A DNA stretch of 64,000 nt, taken from an uncultured Alphaproteobacteria bacterium (lineage in GTDB: Bacteria; Pseudomonadota; Alphaproteobacteria; HIMB59; GCA-002718135). The position numbers and the translations under genes were made by a program. Of this stretch, positions 25,582-33,998 are shown piece by piece (position 1 is the first letter of the stretch; each line of letters begins with the position of its first letter). Under the pieces are notes generated by a model. It did not search any database and was not told the DNA's origin. It saw only the letters and a list, made by a program, of their open reading frames with translations. The stretch spans positions 30,610 through 94,609 of the forward strand of contig CACGJH010000007.1 in NCBI GenBank assembly GCA_902573325.1, read 5' to 3'.

Positions 25582-26811
25582 ATGGGAGATTTAGTTAGTA
25601 ATTACAGATTTGTTGTAAAGCCAGTTATTAAAGAAACTGGCAGATCTCTTGATTTGGCTAGACCCATGAAAATACATCCTCTTACTTATCAGGAATTACC
25701 ACTCAACCCAGAATATACTAACTACGCTGATGGAAGATTTACACTTGAAAAATTATCTCATGCTACAGCAGATGAAATGTATTGGAAAGCTAGACAAGAA
25801 ATAATCTTACGTCATACGGGTGAACATCCATACGAAATCTCTGGTCCAGATGCTGAAAATTTACTTCAACAAATATTTCCTAGAGATATTTCAAAAGTAA
25901 AAATTGGAAGATGCTCCTATCAATTTGCATGCTACCATGATGGAGGAGTGATTTCAGATGGATTGTTATTAAGATTAGAAAAAAATAAATTTTGGTTTGC
26001 TCAAGGTGATGGACATTTATATAGTTGGTACAAAGCTCATTCTAAAAATTTAGATGTTGAAATTAATGATCCAAACGTATGGGTCAGCCAAATACAAGGC
26101 CCTAAATCTCTAAAACTTTTAGAAAAACTAGTTGATCAACCATTAAAAAATAATTTTAATTATTTTGATTGGATTGAAACTTCAATTGCTTCAGAAAAAG
26201 TGATTATAAGTAGAACAGGGTTTACGAATGAACTAGGTTGGGAAATTTATTTAAGACCACAAAATGATTCAAAAAAAATCGGAGACTTAATATTAAGTAA
26301 TGGTGAAGAAATGGGAATGATCTTAACAGCCTCACCAGGATTTAGATGTAGAAGAATTGAGGCAGGTCTCTTATCTGCAGGGAGAGATTTTACAAGAGAT
26401 AGATCTCCATTTGCTGTTGGATTAGGAAAATTTATAGATTTTAATAAAGGAGATTTCATTGGAAGAGATTATTTGCTAAATGCAAGCAAAGATTGTTTAA
26501 CATGGGGTATGAGAGTAGAAAATAGTTTTGCTGTAGTTGACTCTGAAATTTCTATTAATAATAAAAAAGTAGGCATTGTAACTTCAAGTACATGGTCGCC
26601 ATTTCAAGTTTGTGGTGTTGCTATAGTTCATATGAACCATGTAGAATTTGGACCAGGCACAATAGTAGATGTCAGTTGTGATGATGGTAGTTTGCAAAAA
26701 GGTGAAATCTGCACTTTACCAATGTATGATGAGAAAGGTGAAATACAAAGAGGTTTAAAAGAAGATATTCCATCCAATCCAATACCTTGGAAGGGTATTT
26801 CAAAAAACTAA
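25582..26811 (+). CDS. GcvT-family aminomethyltransferase-like protein
   Basis: 409-aa folate-binding GcvT fold. Characteristic segments are LRHTGEHPYEISGPDAENLL, YHDGGVISDGLLLRL, VSQIQGPKSLKLLEKL, SRTGFTNELGWEIYL and RRIEAGLLSAGRDF. The C-terminal GCVT_C-like barrel follows (ICTLPMYD). Such proteins move a one-carbon unit from a substrate onto tetrahydrofolate. It is distinct from the second GcvT-fold gene at 30108, so the run encodes two different paralogs. It lacks the FAD dehydrogenase half seen in dimethylglycine or sarcosine dehydrogenases. Substrate unknown. Confidence 0.78.
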   Translation: MGDLVSNYRFVVKPVIKETGRSLDLARPMKIHPLTYQELPLNPEYTNYADGRFTLEKLSHATADEMYWKARQEIILRHTGEHPYEISGPDAENLLQQIFPRDISKVKIGRCSYQFACYHDGGVISDGLLLRLEKNKFWFAQGDGHLYSWYKAHSKNLDVEINDPNVWVSQIQGPKSLKLLEKLVDQPLKNNFNYFDWIETSIASEKVIISRTGFTNELGWEIYLRPQNDSKKIGDLILSNGEEMGMILTASPGFRCRRIEAGLLSAGRDFTRDRSPFAVGLGKFIDFNKGDFIGRDYLLNASKDCLTWGMRVENSFAVVDSEISINNKKVGIVTSSTWSPFQVCGVAIVHMNHVEFGPGTIVDVSCDDGSLQKGEICTLPMYDEKGEIQRGLKEDIPSNPIPWKGISKN

Positions 26812-26859
26812 TATATTTTGTAATAGAATTATAAATTATATTAGAATACAAATATTAAA

Positions 26860-28023
26860 ATGAATGATCTCATTAAACCTAGCACAAAAATTCACACAAT
26901 TGATGATGCAATAAGATTATCTAAAAAAAGATTACCAAAATTAGTCTTTGATTTTATTGATGGAGCATCAGGAGATGATAAACTTGCTGAAATTAATAGT
27001 ACTGCGTTAGATCAAATTAGACTTGAACCTAAGGTTTTTAGAAATGTTGAGAATAGAAATTTAAGAAAAAAAATATTTGATTTTCATTTTGATTATCCAT
27101 TTGGATTTGCACCAATGGGAATGACAAATCTTTCATGGCCTGAAGCAGATAAAATGATAGCAAAAGAAAGTGCGTATAATAATATTCCAACATGTGTTTC
27201 AATGGCTTCTAGTACTACGCTAGAAGATATGTTTACTTTTTCAGAAGGTCATTCATGGATGCAAATATATATTTTTCAAAGTGAAGAATTTATTATGGAA
27301 TTATTAAAAAGAGCAGAAAATATTGGATACAAAGTTTTGATCCTCACTGTTGATGTTCCAATTCTTTCAAGAAGAGCTAGAGATGATAGAAATGGCTTTG
27401 GTTATCCATTTAAAATTGGCCCAAAACAATTTTTAGATTTTGCTCTACATCCTCAATGGAGCTTAACAACTTTATTTAAAGGCGCTCCACAACCAATGAA
27501 TTATGTTACCTCTAAAAGTGGTGATCAAATTTTTAGACGAAAAGAAAGTAGAGGAGCAACTGATTGGAATACTCTAAAAAGGGTTCGAGACGCTTGGAAA
27601 GGAAAATTAATAATCAAAGGAGTAATGAATTCTGAAGATGCTTTGAAAATTAAAGAGGCTGGTGCTGATGCAATTCAAGTATCAAATCATGGTGGAAGGC
27701 AATTAGATAGTGCTACTGCTTCTATTAATGCTTTGCCATTAGTACGAAAAGCTTTGGGAGAGGATTTTCCAATACTTTTTGATAGTGGCATTAGAAGTGG
27801 TAGTGATATTTTACGAGCATTAGCTCTGGGAGCTAACTTTGTTATGTTTGGTAGACCTTTAATGTACGCCATTGGCGCAGATGGTGCAAAAGGTCTTCGA
27901 AGAATCATTAACTTAATTAAAGAAGAGTTAAGTACAAATCTTGGATTAGTGGGATTAACCGATATCAATGAAGTTGATAAAAAAATTATAGCAGAGAAAT
28001 TTTTTAAGGATATAAAGTATTAA
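26860..28023 (+). CDS. FMN-dependent alpha-hydroxyacid oxidase/dehydrogenase (LldD family)
   Basis: 387-aa TIM-barrel flavoprotein. PFGFAPMGMTNLSWPEAD contains the FMN contact segment, and VSNHGGRQLDSATAS is the catalytic His-Gly-Gly-Arg signature; FDSGIRSGSDILRALALGA and VMFGRPLMYAI form the FMN phosphate site. Members oxidise L-lactate, glycolate, mandelate or other 2-hydroxy acids to 2-keto acids. The following gene is a ThDP enzyme only 1 bp downstream, which could cleave or decarboxylate the product. Substrate cannot be fixed from sequence. Confidence 0.85.
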   Translation: MNDLIKPSTKIHTIDDAIRLSKKRLPKLVFDFIDGASGDDKLAEINSTALDQIRLEPKVFRNVENRNLRKKIFDFHFDYPFGFAPMGMTNLSWPEADKMIAKESAYNNIPTCVSMASSTTLEDMFTFSEGHSWMQIYIFQSEEFIMELLKRAENIGYKVLILTVDVPILSRRARDDRNGFGYPFKIGPKQFLDFALHPQWSLTTLFKGAPQPMNYVTSKSGDQIFRRKESRGATDWNTLKRVRDAWKGKLIIKGVMNSEDALKIKEAGADAIQVSNHGGRQLDSATASINALPLVRKALGEDFPILFDSGIRSGSDILRALALGANFVMFGRPLMYAIGADGAKGLRRIINLIKEELSTNLGLVGLTDINEVDKKIIAEKFFKDIKY

Positions 28024-28024
28024 A

Positions 28025-29767
28025 ATGGCAGATAAAAAGATTAGAGGTGGGGCATTAGTTGCAAGAGCTCTTAGAGATAAAGGTATTGATAATGTTTTTA
28101 CACTTTCTGGAGGTTTTTGTAATCCAGCACTTGAAGGATTTATGGAGTGTCAAATTAATGTAATTAATTGTCCTCATGAACAAATTGCTGGTCATTTAGC
28201 TGATGGTCATACTAGAATATCAAGAAAACCATCCGTTTGTATTGTTGGACCAGAAGGTTTTGCGAATGCAGTGCCCTCAATGATGGAAGCATGGGGTGAA
28301 AGATCACCTGTTATTTTTATAACTGGATCAAGTAGCTTAAAAAGACAAGGAGCAGGAGGTTTTAAGGAAATAGATGATGTATCTATTGCAGCACCATTAA
28401 CAAAATACAGTGCAAGTATAACTGATGGTGACAGAATAAGAGAGTTCGTAGATAAAGCTTATAGAATTGCAACAAATGGTTATCCAGGTGCAGTACATTT
28501 AAGTGTGCCAGTGGATATAATGTTTTCATCATTTGCAGATGATGCAGGTTTAGAAGAAAGACCATTTACTCAACAAAAAAAACCTTTAGCAAAAGCTTGG
28601 CCCGATCCTGAGAGTTTAAATGAAATATTTGATCTTACAATTAATGCAAAAAAAACAGTTTTTATTGGAGGTCATGGAGTTTGGTGGTCTAGTGCAGAAA
28701 AAAAATTAGAGCAAGCTGGGTTTGAATTAAATATTCCAATATTTAATATACCGTACCACCAAAAACTTTTAGGTGAAGAGGCAGATTCATACATGGGTCT
28801 GGCAGATATTCATCAATACCCACCATCAAAGATGGCTCTAAATGAATCAGATTTGGTTCTTATGATTGGTGCACGTCTTGATAATCAAATGAATTTTGGT
28901 AATCCTCCACTTTTTCCAAAGAGTACTAAGCTTGTTTGTATTAATGGATCGCATGAAGAAATAGAACTAAATAGAGCTGCAGATATTAACTTACTTTGTG
29001 ACCCTGGAGTTTTTTTGGACAAACTCATAGAGTTAAAGAAAAACAGTAAATGGAAATTAAACAATCAATGGTTTGATAAGAATAAAAAAGAGAAAAAAAA
29101 TTGGATTGATAAAACGTTAGATGAATTAAATAAAGAAACTGAAGAGACGAAAAAAAATGGCGGAAAAATTCATCCTCTTCAACTAGCTTTAGATGTTCAA
29201 GAAGTATTAACTGAAAATGATTGGTTAGTTATTGATGGTGGAAATACACATTTCTGGTCTGAGATCGCAATTAATATTGCTGGATCAAAAGGTAAGAAAC
29301 TTGGAGGAATATTGCATCCAGGTACTTTCAGTATGTTAGGTGTTGGAGTTCCTTTTGCAATATCAGCGAAAAATCTTAATCCTAAATCTAATGTTGTATT
29401 AATAAGTGGAGATGGTGCATTTTTATCTGGTGGATTATCAATTGAAGCTGCATTTCAAGAAAAAAAACCTATTGTTGTAGTTATAGATAACAATGGAGGT
29501 CTTGACTGTATCTCTCAACAACAAGAAAGGTTATTTGAAAGTGGGAAACACTTTGCAACTGATTTTAGAGATATTCCATTTCATTCAATTTTTGAGGGTT
29601 TTGGAGGGCATGGAGAATTAGTTACTAAAAGAGAAGATTTAGCCCCCGCTTTAAAAAGAGCGTTAGATAGTGGTAAAACTGCATGTGTAAATGTTAAGGC
29701 TAAAGGCGTTATAAGTCCAATAGTTGCTGCAGTTAGTGATAAAAGAGATAAAGCATCTATAGAGTAG
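28025..29767 (+). CDS. Thiamine diphosphate-dependent enzyme (acetolactate synthase / 2-hydroxyacyl-CoA lyase type)
   Basis: 580 aa with the three ThDP-enzyme domains. The activating glutamate lies in CPHEQIAGHLADGHTRI (about residue 54). The central domain carries LVLMIGARLDNQMNFG. The C-terminal ThDP motif is GDGAFLSGG ... VVIDNN (GDG through NN). No FAD-site details typical of true biosynthetic IlvB, nor an ilvN subunit gene, are nearby, so biosynthetic acetolactate synthase is unlikely. Its position between the FMN hydroxyacid oxidase and one-carbon enzymes suggests cleavage or decarboxylation of a 2-oxo acid or 2-hydroxyacyl-CoA in a catabolic route. Confidence 0.78.
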   Translation: MADKKIRGGALVARALRDKGIDNVFTLSGGFCNPALEGFMECQINVINCPHEQIAGHLADGHTRISRKPSVCIVGPEGFANAVPSMMEAWGERSPVIFITGSSSLKRQGAGGFKEIDDVSIAAPLTKYSASITDGDRIREFVDKAYRIATNGYPGAVHLSVPVDIMFSSFADDAGLEERPFTQQKKPLAKAWPDPESLNEIFDLTINAKKTVFIGGHGVWWSSAEKKLEQAGFELNIPIFNIPYHQKLLGEEADSYMGLADIHQYPPSKMALNESDLVLMIGARLDNQMNFGNPPLFPKSTKLVCINGSHEEIELNRAADINLLCDPGVFLDKLIELKKNSKWKLNNQWFDKNKKEKKNWIDKTLDELNKETEETKKNGGKIHPLQLALDVQEVLTENDWLVIDGGNTHFWSEIAINIAGSKGKKLGGILHPGTFSMLGVGVPFAISAKNLNPKSNVVLISGDGAFLSGGLSIEAAFQEKKPIVVVIDNNGGLDCISQQQERLFESGKHFATDFRDIPFHSIFEGFGGHGELVTKREDLAPALKRALDSGKTACVNVKAKGVISPIVAAVSDKRDKASIE

Positions 29768-29770
29768 GTT

Positions 29771-30106
29771 ATGGCAATTTTTTCTACACATTTACTAAAC
29801 TCAATAGATGGTACGCATGCAAGTGATGTAGAAATTGTTATTTATAAAGTAAATAATAATAACAAAGTTGTATTTTTAGAAGATAAAACAGATAGCGCTG
29901 GAAGAATGCTTAAAGAATTTGAATTAACGAAAGAAGATTGTGAAAGTGATTATGAAATGATAATTAATTCTGGTAAATATTTTAGAAATACTAGTGAAAT
30001 AATTAATTCAATCAGTGTTAAATTTAAAATGAAAGATCCTCTTAAAAAATATCACATACCTTTAATTGTTTCTCCAAATGGATACTCAATATGGTGGTCT
30101 AAATAA
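29771..30106 (+). CDS. Transthyretin-like / 5-hydroxyisourate hydrolase-related protein lacking the YRGS terminus
   Basis: 111-aa transthyretin-fold protein. The opening FSTHLLNSIDGTHASDVEIVIYKV and the middle DSAGRM match the HIU hydrolase pattern (H-x-L-x, then D-G-R), and the end YHIPLIVSPNGYSIWW matches the YHVPLLLSPxGYSTYRGS region. However the diagnostic C-terminal tetrapeptide Tyr-Arg-Gly-Ser is replaced by WWSK. Two of the three catalytic residues of HIU hydrolase (N-terminal His, central Arg) and the YH pair are retained. No uricase or OHCU decarboxylase is in the window. It probably hydrolyses another ring or is a structural relative; function open. Confidence 0.7.
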   Translation: MAIFSTHLLNSIDGTHASDVEIVIYKVNNNNKVVFLEDKTDSAGRMLKEFELTKEDCESDYEMIINSGKYFRNTSEIINSISVKFKMKDPLKKYHIPLIVSPNGYSIWWSK

Positions 30107-30107
30107 A

Positions 30108-31229
30108 ATGAGTAATTCAGGATTAAACATGTCTAGACGCATTAGGAGGACTCCTTATACCGAGAAAGTAATTGAGGCTGGTGTAAGTGGTTTTACTGTA
30201 GTTAATCATATGCTTCTTCCAAAATCATATAAAGCAACAGTAGAAGAAGATTATTGGCACTTATCTAAAAATACTCAAATTTGGGATGTCTCATGTCAAC
30301 GACAGGTTCAAATAATAGGAGAAGATGCTCCAAAATTAATACAACTCATGTCTCCAAGATCAATAAAAGATATGCCTATTGGTAAATGTTACTATTATCC
30401 AATGATAGATGAAAATGCAGGGATGATAAATGATCCTGTACTTTTAAAATTAAGTGAAAATAAATATTGGCTATCAGTTGCAGATTCAGATGTCCTTCTT
30501 TGGGCAAAAGGATTGGCTGTAGGAAGAAATTTTAAAGTTGATATTATAGAGCCAGATATTTATCCCTTAGCAATTCAAGGTCCAAAATCTGAAAAATTAA
30601 TGTCATCAATATTTGGAGAAAAAATTAAAAAATTAAAATTCTTTCATTTTTCATTTTTTGAATTTGAAGGAACAAAGCAGATTATTGCAAGATCAGGATA
30701 TAGCAAACAAGATGGTTTTGAGATTTATCTTAAAGGTTTTAGTTTAGGAAAAAAACTTTGGGAAACTATTTGGGAAGCAGGAAAAGATTTTAATATTTCA
30801 CCTGGATGTCCAAATTTAATTGATAGAATAGAAGGTGGTTTATTATCCTATGGTAATGAATTTACTTTAGAAAATAATCCAATTGAATGTGGATTTGATA
30901 ATTATTGTAAAAATTTATCTCATGATTTCATTGGAAAAAATGCACTAAAAAAAATATTAAAAAATGGAATAGAAAAAAAAATAAAAGGAATTACTTTTGA
31001 CGGGTCCCCGACTCCTCCATGCTCAATACCTTTTCCTGTATATTCAAAAAATAGATTTCAAATTGGTAATATCACCTCTGGTATTTATTCACCGTTTTTA
31101 AAAACCAATATTGGCCTATCAATGGTTGATAGAGATTATTGGAATGATGGACAGGATGTTATCGTATTAACACCAGACAATATTGAGAGAAAAGGTAAAG
31201 TGTGCTCACTACCTTTTAATTATTCCTAA
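30108..31229 (+). CDS. DmdA-like GcvT-family protein (DMSP demethylase homolog)
   Basis: 373 aa from the ATG at 30108, one base after the preceding stop; the open frame to 30066 would overlap that gene. The sequence starts with SRRIRRTPYTEKVIEAGVSG, then YNHMLLP-like VVNHMLLPKSYKA, EEDYWHL, WDVSCQRQVQI, MINDPVLLKL and ARSGYSKQDGFEIYL, the segment order I associate with DMSP demethylase DmdA and its close homologs. DmdA moves a methyl group from dimethylsulfoniopropionate to tetrahydrofolate. Non-DMSP members of this clade exist, so the substrate should be left open. Neighbours (hydroxyacid oxidase, ThDP enzyme) are not the dmdBCD set. Confidence 0.7.
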   Translation: MSNSGLNMSRRIRRTPYTEKVIEAGVSGFTVVNHMLLPKSYKATVEEDYWHLSKNTQIWDVSCQRQVQIIGEDAPKLIQLMSPRSIKDMPIGKCYYYPMIDENAGMINDPVLLKLSENKYWLSVADSDVLLWAKGLAVGRNFKVDIIEPDIYPLAIQGPKSEKLMSSIFGEKIKKLKFFHFSFFEFEGTKQIIARSGYSKQDGFEIYLKGFSLGKKLWETIWEAGKDFNISPGCPNLIDRIEGGLLSYGNEFTLENNPIECGFDNYCKNLSHDFIGKNALKKILKNGIEKKIKGITFDGSPTPPCSIPFPVYSKNRFQIGNITSGIYSPFLKTNIGLSMVDRDYWNDGQDVIVLTPDNIERKGKVCSLPFNYS

Positions 31230-31230
31230 A

Positions 31231-31677
31231 ATGAGTCATTCAATCGAATTAAAGTGGGAGTTAGGAGATCAAAAACTCGAATTTGGAAAATACTTAACTG
31301 ATCACAAAGTAATACTTAACGAAAATGTATCTATTGATGCGGGATCATCTCCAGATTATGGAGGGAGTGAAACTAATATTAATCCAGAACAAAAACTTGC
31401 TGCAGCTGTAAGTAGTTGTTTTATGATGACGTTTTTAGCTTTAGCTGCAAAAATGAAATGGCCAGTCATTAATTATAAAGATAAAGCAATTTCGTATTTA
31501 GGAAAAAATGCAGAAGGAAGAATGTACGTCAACAAAATAGAGCTAAATCCAGCTATAGCATTTGAAGATAATTTTAATATTTCTGATGAAGAAATGAAAA
31601 AGATGAAAGAGAGATCACATAAGTATTGTTTTATCGCTAATTCATTATCTAAAGATGTTGAAATTCAAATCAATTAA
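31231..31677 (+). CDS. OsmC/Ohr family protein
   Basis: 148 aa from the ATG at 31231, one base after the preceding stop; the open frame from 31183 lies inside the upstream gene. It shows the peroxidatic cysteine in AVSSCFMMTFLALAA (about residue 59) and the resolving cysteine in RSHKYCFIAN (about residue 132), as in thiol-dependent hydroperoxide reductases. It may detoxify peroxides formed by the FMN oxidase upstream in the same run. The next gene starts immediately after its stop. Confidence 0.78.
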   Translation: MSHSIELKWELGDQKLEFGKYLTDHKVILNENVSIDAGSSPDYGGSETNINPEQKLAAAVSSCFMMTFLALAAKMKWPVINYKDKAISYLGKNAEGRMYVNKIELNPAIAFEDNFNISDEEMKKMKERSHKYCFIANSLSKDVEIQIN

Positions 31678-32469
31678 ATGAATTTTAATCAAATATTAAC
31701 TGAAAAAAATAATAATATTTTTAATATTATTCTTAATGACCAGAAAAACCAAAATACTTTAAGTGAAAACATGATCAATGAATTAACATCAGCGCTAGAT
31801 ATTGCTGATAAAGATAATGAAGTAAAAGTAATTATTTTATCATCAAAAGGTAATATTTTTTGTGCAGGACATAATTTAAAAGATTTAAATTCACAAAGAT
31901 TGCAAAATGATAAAGGTGAAAGCTATTTTAAAAAAATATTTCAAATGTGCTCTCAACTTATGCTGAAAATTAATAAAAATAATAAACCAGTTATAGCTAT
32001 GGTTCATGGTATTGCTACGGCAGCAGGCTGTCAGTTAATTTCTAGCTGTGATTTAGCTTACTCAAGTAGCAGAGCAAAATATGCAACCCCTGGTGTTAAT
32101 ATTGGATTATTTTGTTCTACACCAATGGTTCCATTATCAAGAACTGTAGGGAAAAAGCAAGCAATGGAAATGCTTCTCACTGGAGATCTTATAGATGCAA
32201 ATAAAGCATTAAGGATTGGTTTAATAAATGATGTCTTTGAAGAAGATAGTTTAAAAGAAAATGTATTTAAAATTGCTAAAAAAATATCGTCTAAATCTTC
32301 TAATACTATTAAAATTGGTAAAGAAGCTTTTTACAAACAAAAAGATATGAATTTAGAAGATGCATATACTTTTACTTCAAAGGTAATGACAGAAAATATG
32401 TTACATGATGATTCCAAAGAAGGTATTGAAGCTTTTTTAGAAAAAAGAGAACCAAACTGGAAAGAATAA
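31678..32469 (+). CDS. Enoyl-CoA hydratase/isomerase family protein (crotonase fold, ECHDC3-like)
   Basis: 263-aa crotonase. The oxyanion-hole segments are FCAGHNLKDL (about residue 61) and HGIATAAGCQL (about residue 105). The usual catalytic glutamate of the G-x-P-E segment is not present: the equivalent stretch reads GVNIGLFCSTPMVPL, as in ECHDC3-like proteins. Reaction is therefore uncertain (hydratase, thioesterase or lyase). Last gene of the plus-strand run, starting directly after the OsmC stop and convergent with an aldehyde dehydrogenase. Confidence 0.8.
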   Translation: MNFNQILTEKNNNIFNIILNDQKNQNTLSENMINELTSALDIADKDNEVKVIILSSKGNIFCAGHNLKDLNSQRLQNDKGESYFKKIFQMCSQLMLKINKNNKPVIAMVHGIATAAGCQLISSCDLAYSSSRAKYATPGVNIGLFCSTPMVPLSRTVGKKQAMEMLLTGDLIDANKALRIGLINDVFEEDSLKENVFKIAKKISSKSSNTIKIGKEAFYKQKDMNLEDAYTFTSKVMTENMLHDDSKEGIEAFLEKREPNWKE

Positions 32470-32476
32470 TTACTTC

Positions 32477-33949
32477 TTAAAATGGGTCTGGTTGAGATGG
32501 ATTGGTAGCTAGCCAAGTAGATTTAGTCTGCATGTAACTTTGCATTCCCTCCCATCCATTTTCACGACCGTATCCTGATTGCTTGAAGCCTCCAACCGGA
32601 GATTGAGTAGATGCATTAAAATAATTATTTATATAAACAGTTCCAGCCTCTATCTTATCCGCTAAACGTATAGCTTTATTAGTATCCTTAGTCCAAATAC
32701 CTGCTGCAAGCCCATAAATAGTATCATTTGCAATTTTAATTACTTCATCTTCATCCTCCCAAGTTTGTATTGAAGCTACAGGTCCAAATACTTCATTTTG
32801 AGCTAAATCATCTTCATTTGGAACATTGTCAAAAATAGTTGGTCCAATATAGTATCCTTCAGACTTTTGTTCTTTTCTTCCATCAATTAATAATTTTAAA
32901 CCTCTTTTTTCAGCTGCTTCTATCTTAGATAAAATAAATTCATATTGCTCTTTATTTGCTATAGGTCCTATTTGTGTTGCAACATCATTTGGGTGACCAA
33001 CTTTAGCCTTTTTAACAACTTCTAATAAATTATGAGTAAATTTATCTTTTATATCTTTATGTACTAGTATCCTTGATCCTGAAATACAACTATGGCCTGA
33101 AACTGGAAATATACCCGACACAACTCCATTTACTGATAAACTTAAATCAGCATCTTTGAATATAATTTGTGGTGATTTACCCCCTAACTCCATAATAATA
33201 GGTTTAACATTTTTGGATGCACTTAAACTTGCTGCACTCCCCCCTTTTGTTCCGCCTGTAAAACTTATCATCCTAACATCTTGGTGTTCAATAAGAGGCG
33301 CTCCAGTTGTAGCACCAAAACCAGTAACAACATTTATCAAACCTTCTGGAAGATCAGCTTCTTCTAAAATTTTCATTAACTCTAATGTAGAGCATGATGC
33401 TCTTTCTGAAGGTTTAATTACAACAGTATTGCCTGCTGCTATTGCCGGTGCTAATTTCCAGATTAATGTTCCAATTGGTGAATTCCAAGGAAGAATAAGT
33501 GCAACAACTCCAAATGGTTCCCATTTTAAATAATTATGCATATTTGGAACCTCTGAAGGTATCAATCTACCTTCATACTTGTCACACATGCCTGCATAAT
33601 AATAAAAACTCTCAGTCTGCCAGCTGGTTAAAGAAGGAGTGATATTTTTGGGAAGTTTGCCGTTATCTTTAGTTTCTATTTGCCCAATACGTTCTGCATT
33701 TTTAGCAATAATATCTCCAATTCTTGTTAATGTTCTCGCTCTTTCTGCTGGATGCATTTTACCATAAGGACCATCATAATAAGCCTGTTTAGCAGATGAT
33801 ACCGCAAGATTAATATCTTGTTCATTACAATCAGGGATCTTTGCCCATACTTTTCCTATAGACGGATCCTCACTTTCAAAATATTTTTCAGAAGAAGGTT
33901 CATGCCATCGATTTCCTGCATAAAATTTGTAAGTTTGAATTTCAGACAT
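32477..33949 (-). CDS. NAD(P)-dependent aldehyde dehydrogenase
   Basis: 490-aa ALDH superfamily enzyme. The cofactor motif FTGGTKGG, general base in MELGGKSPQI (about residue 260) and nucleophilic cysteine in SGHSCISGSRILVH (about residue 293) are intact, and the C-terminal GGFKQSGYGRENG is typical. Betaine-aldehyde-type and other ALDHs share these features, so the aldehyde is not known. The upstream gene on the same strand is a GMC alcohol oxidoreductase (50 bp away), making an alcohol to aldehyde to acid sequence likely. Confidence 0.85.
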   Translation of the reverse strand: MSEIQTYKFYAGNRWHEPSSEKYFESEDPSIGKVWAKIPDCNEQDINLAVSSAKQAYYDGPYGKMHPAERARTLTRIGDIIAKNAERIGQIETKDNGKLPKNITPSLTSWQTESFYYYAGMCDKYEGRLIPSEVPNMHNYLKWEPFGVVALILPWNSPIGTLIWKLAPAIAAGNTVVIKPSERASCSTLELMKILEEADLPEGLINVVTGFGATTGAPLIEHQDVRMISFTGGTKGGSAASLSASKNVKPIIMELGGKSPQIIFKDADLSLSVNGVVSGIFPVSGHSCISGSRILVHKDIKDKFTHNLLEVVKKAKVGHPNDVATQIGPIANKEQYEFILSKIEAAEKRGLKLLIDGRKEQKSEGYYIGPTIFDNVPNEDDLAQNEVFGPVASIQTWEDEDEVIKIANDTIYGLAAGIWTKDTNKAIRLADKIEAGTVYINNYFNASTQSPVGGFKQSGYGRENGWEGMQSYMQTKSTWLATNPSQPDPF

Positions 33950-33998
33950 AATTTATTTAAACTTAAATATTTTCATTGGTCAACTTATTTGTGATTAA

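Noticed and set aside
26812..26859. Imperfect inverted repeat between the first GcvT-like gene and the hydroxyacid oxidase
   Set aside because: Arms match only with a bulge and consist almost entirely of A/T, so it is expected by chance here.
28025..29767. Biosynthetic acetolactate synthase large subunit (ilvB)
   Set aside because: No ilvN regulatory subunit follows and the context is catabolic.
29771..30106. Naming the transthyretin-like gene as uric acid degradation (hiuH)
   Set aside because: C-terminal YRGS motif absent and no other purine catabolism genes nearby.
30108..31229. Naming the second GcvT-fold gene dmdA
   Set aside because: Motif order fits DmdA, but non-DMSP homologs share it and no dmdBCD genes are present; symbol withheld.
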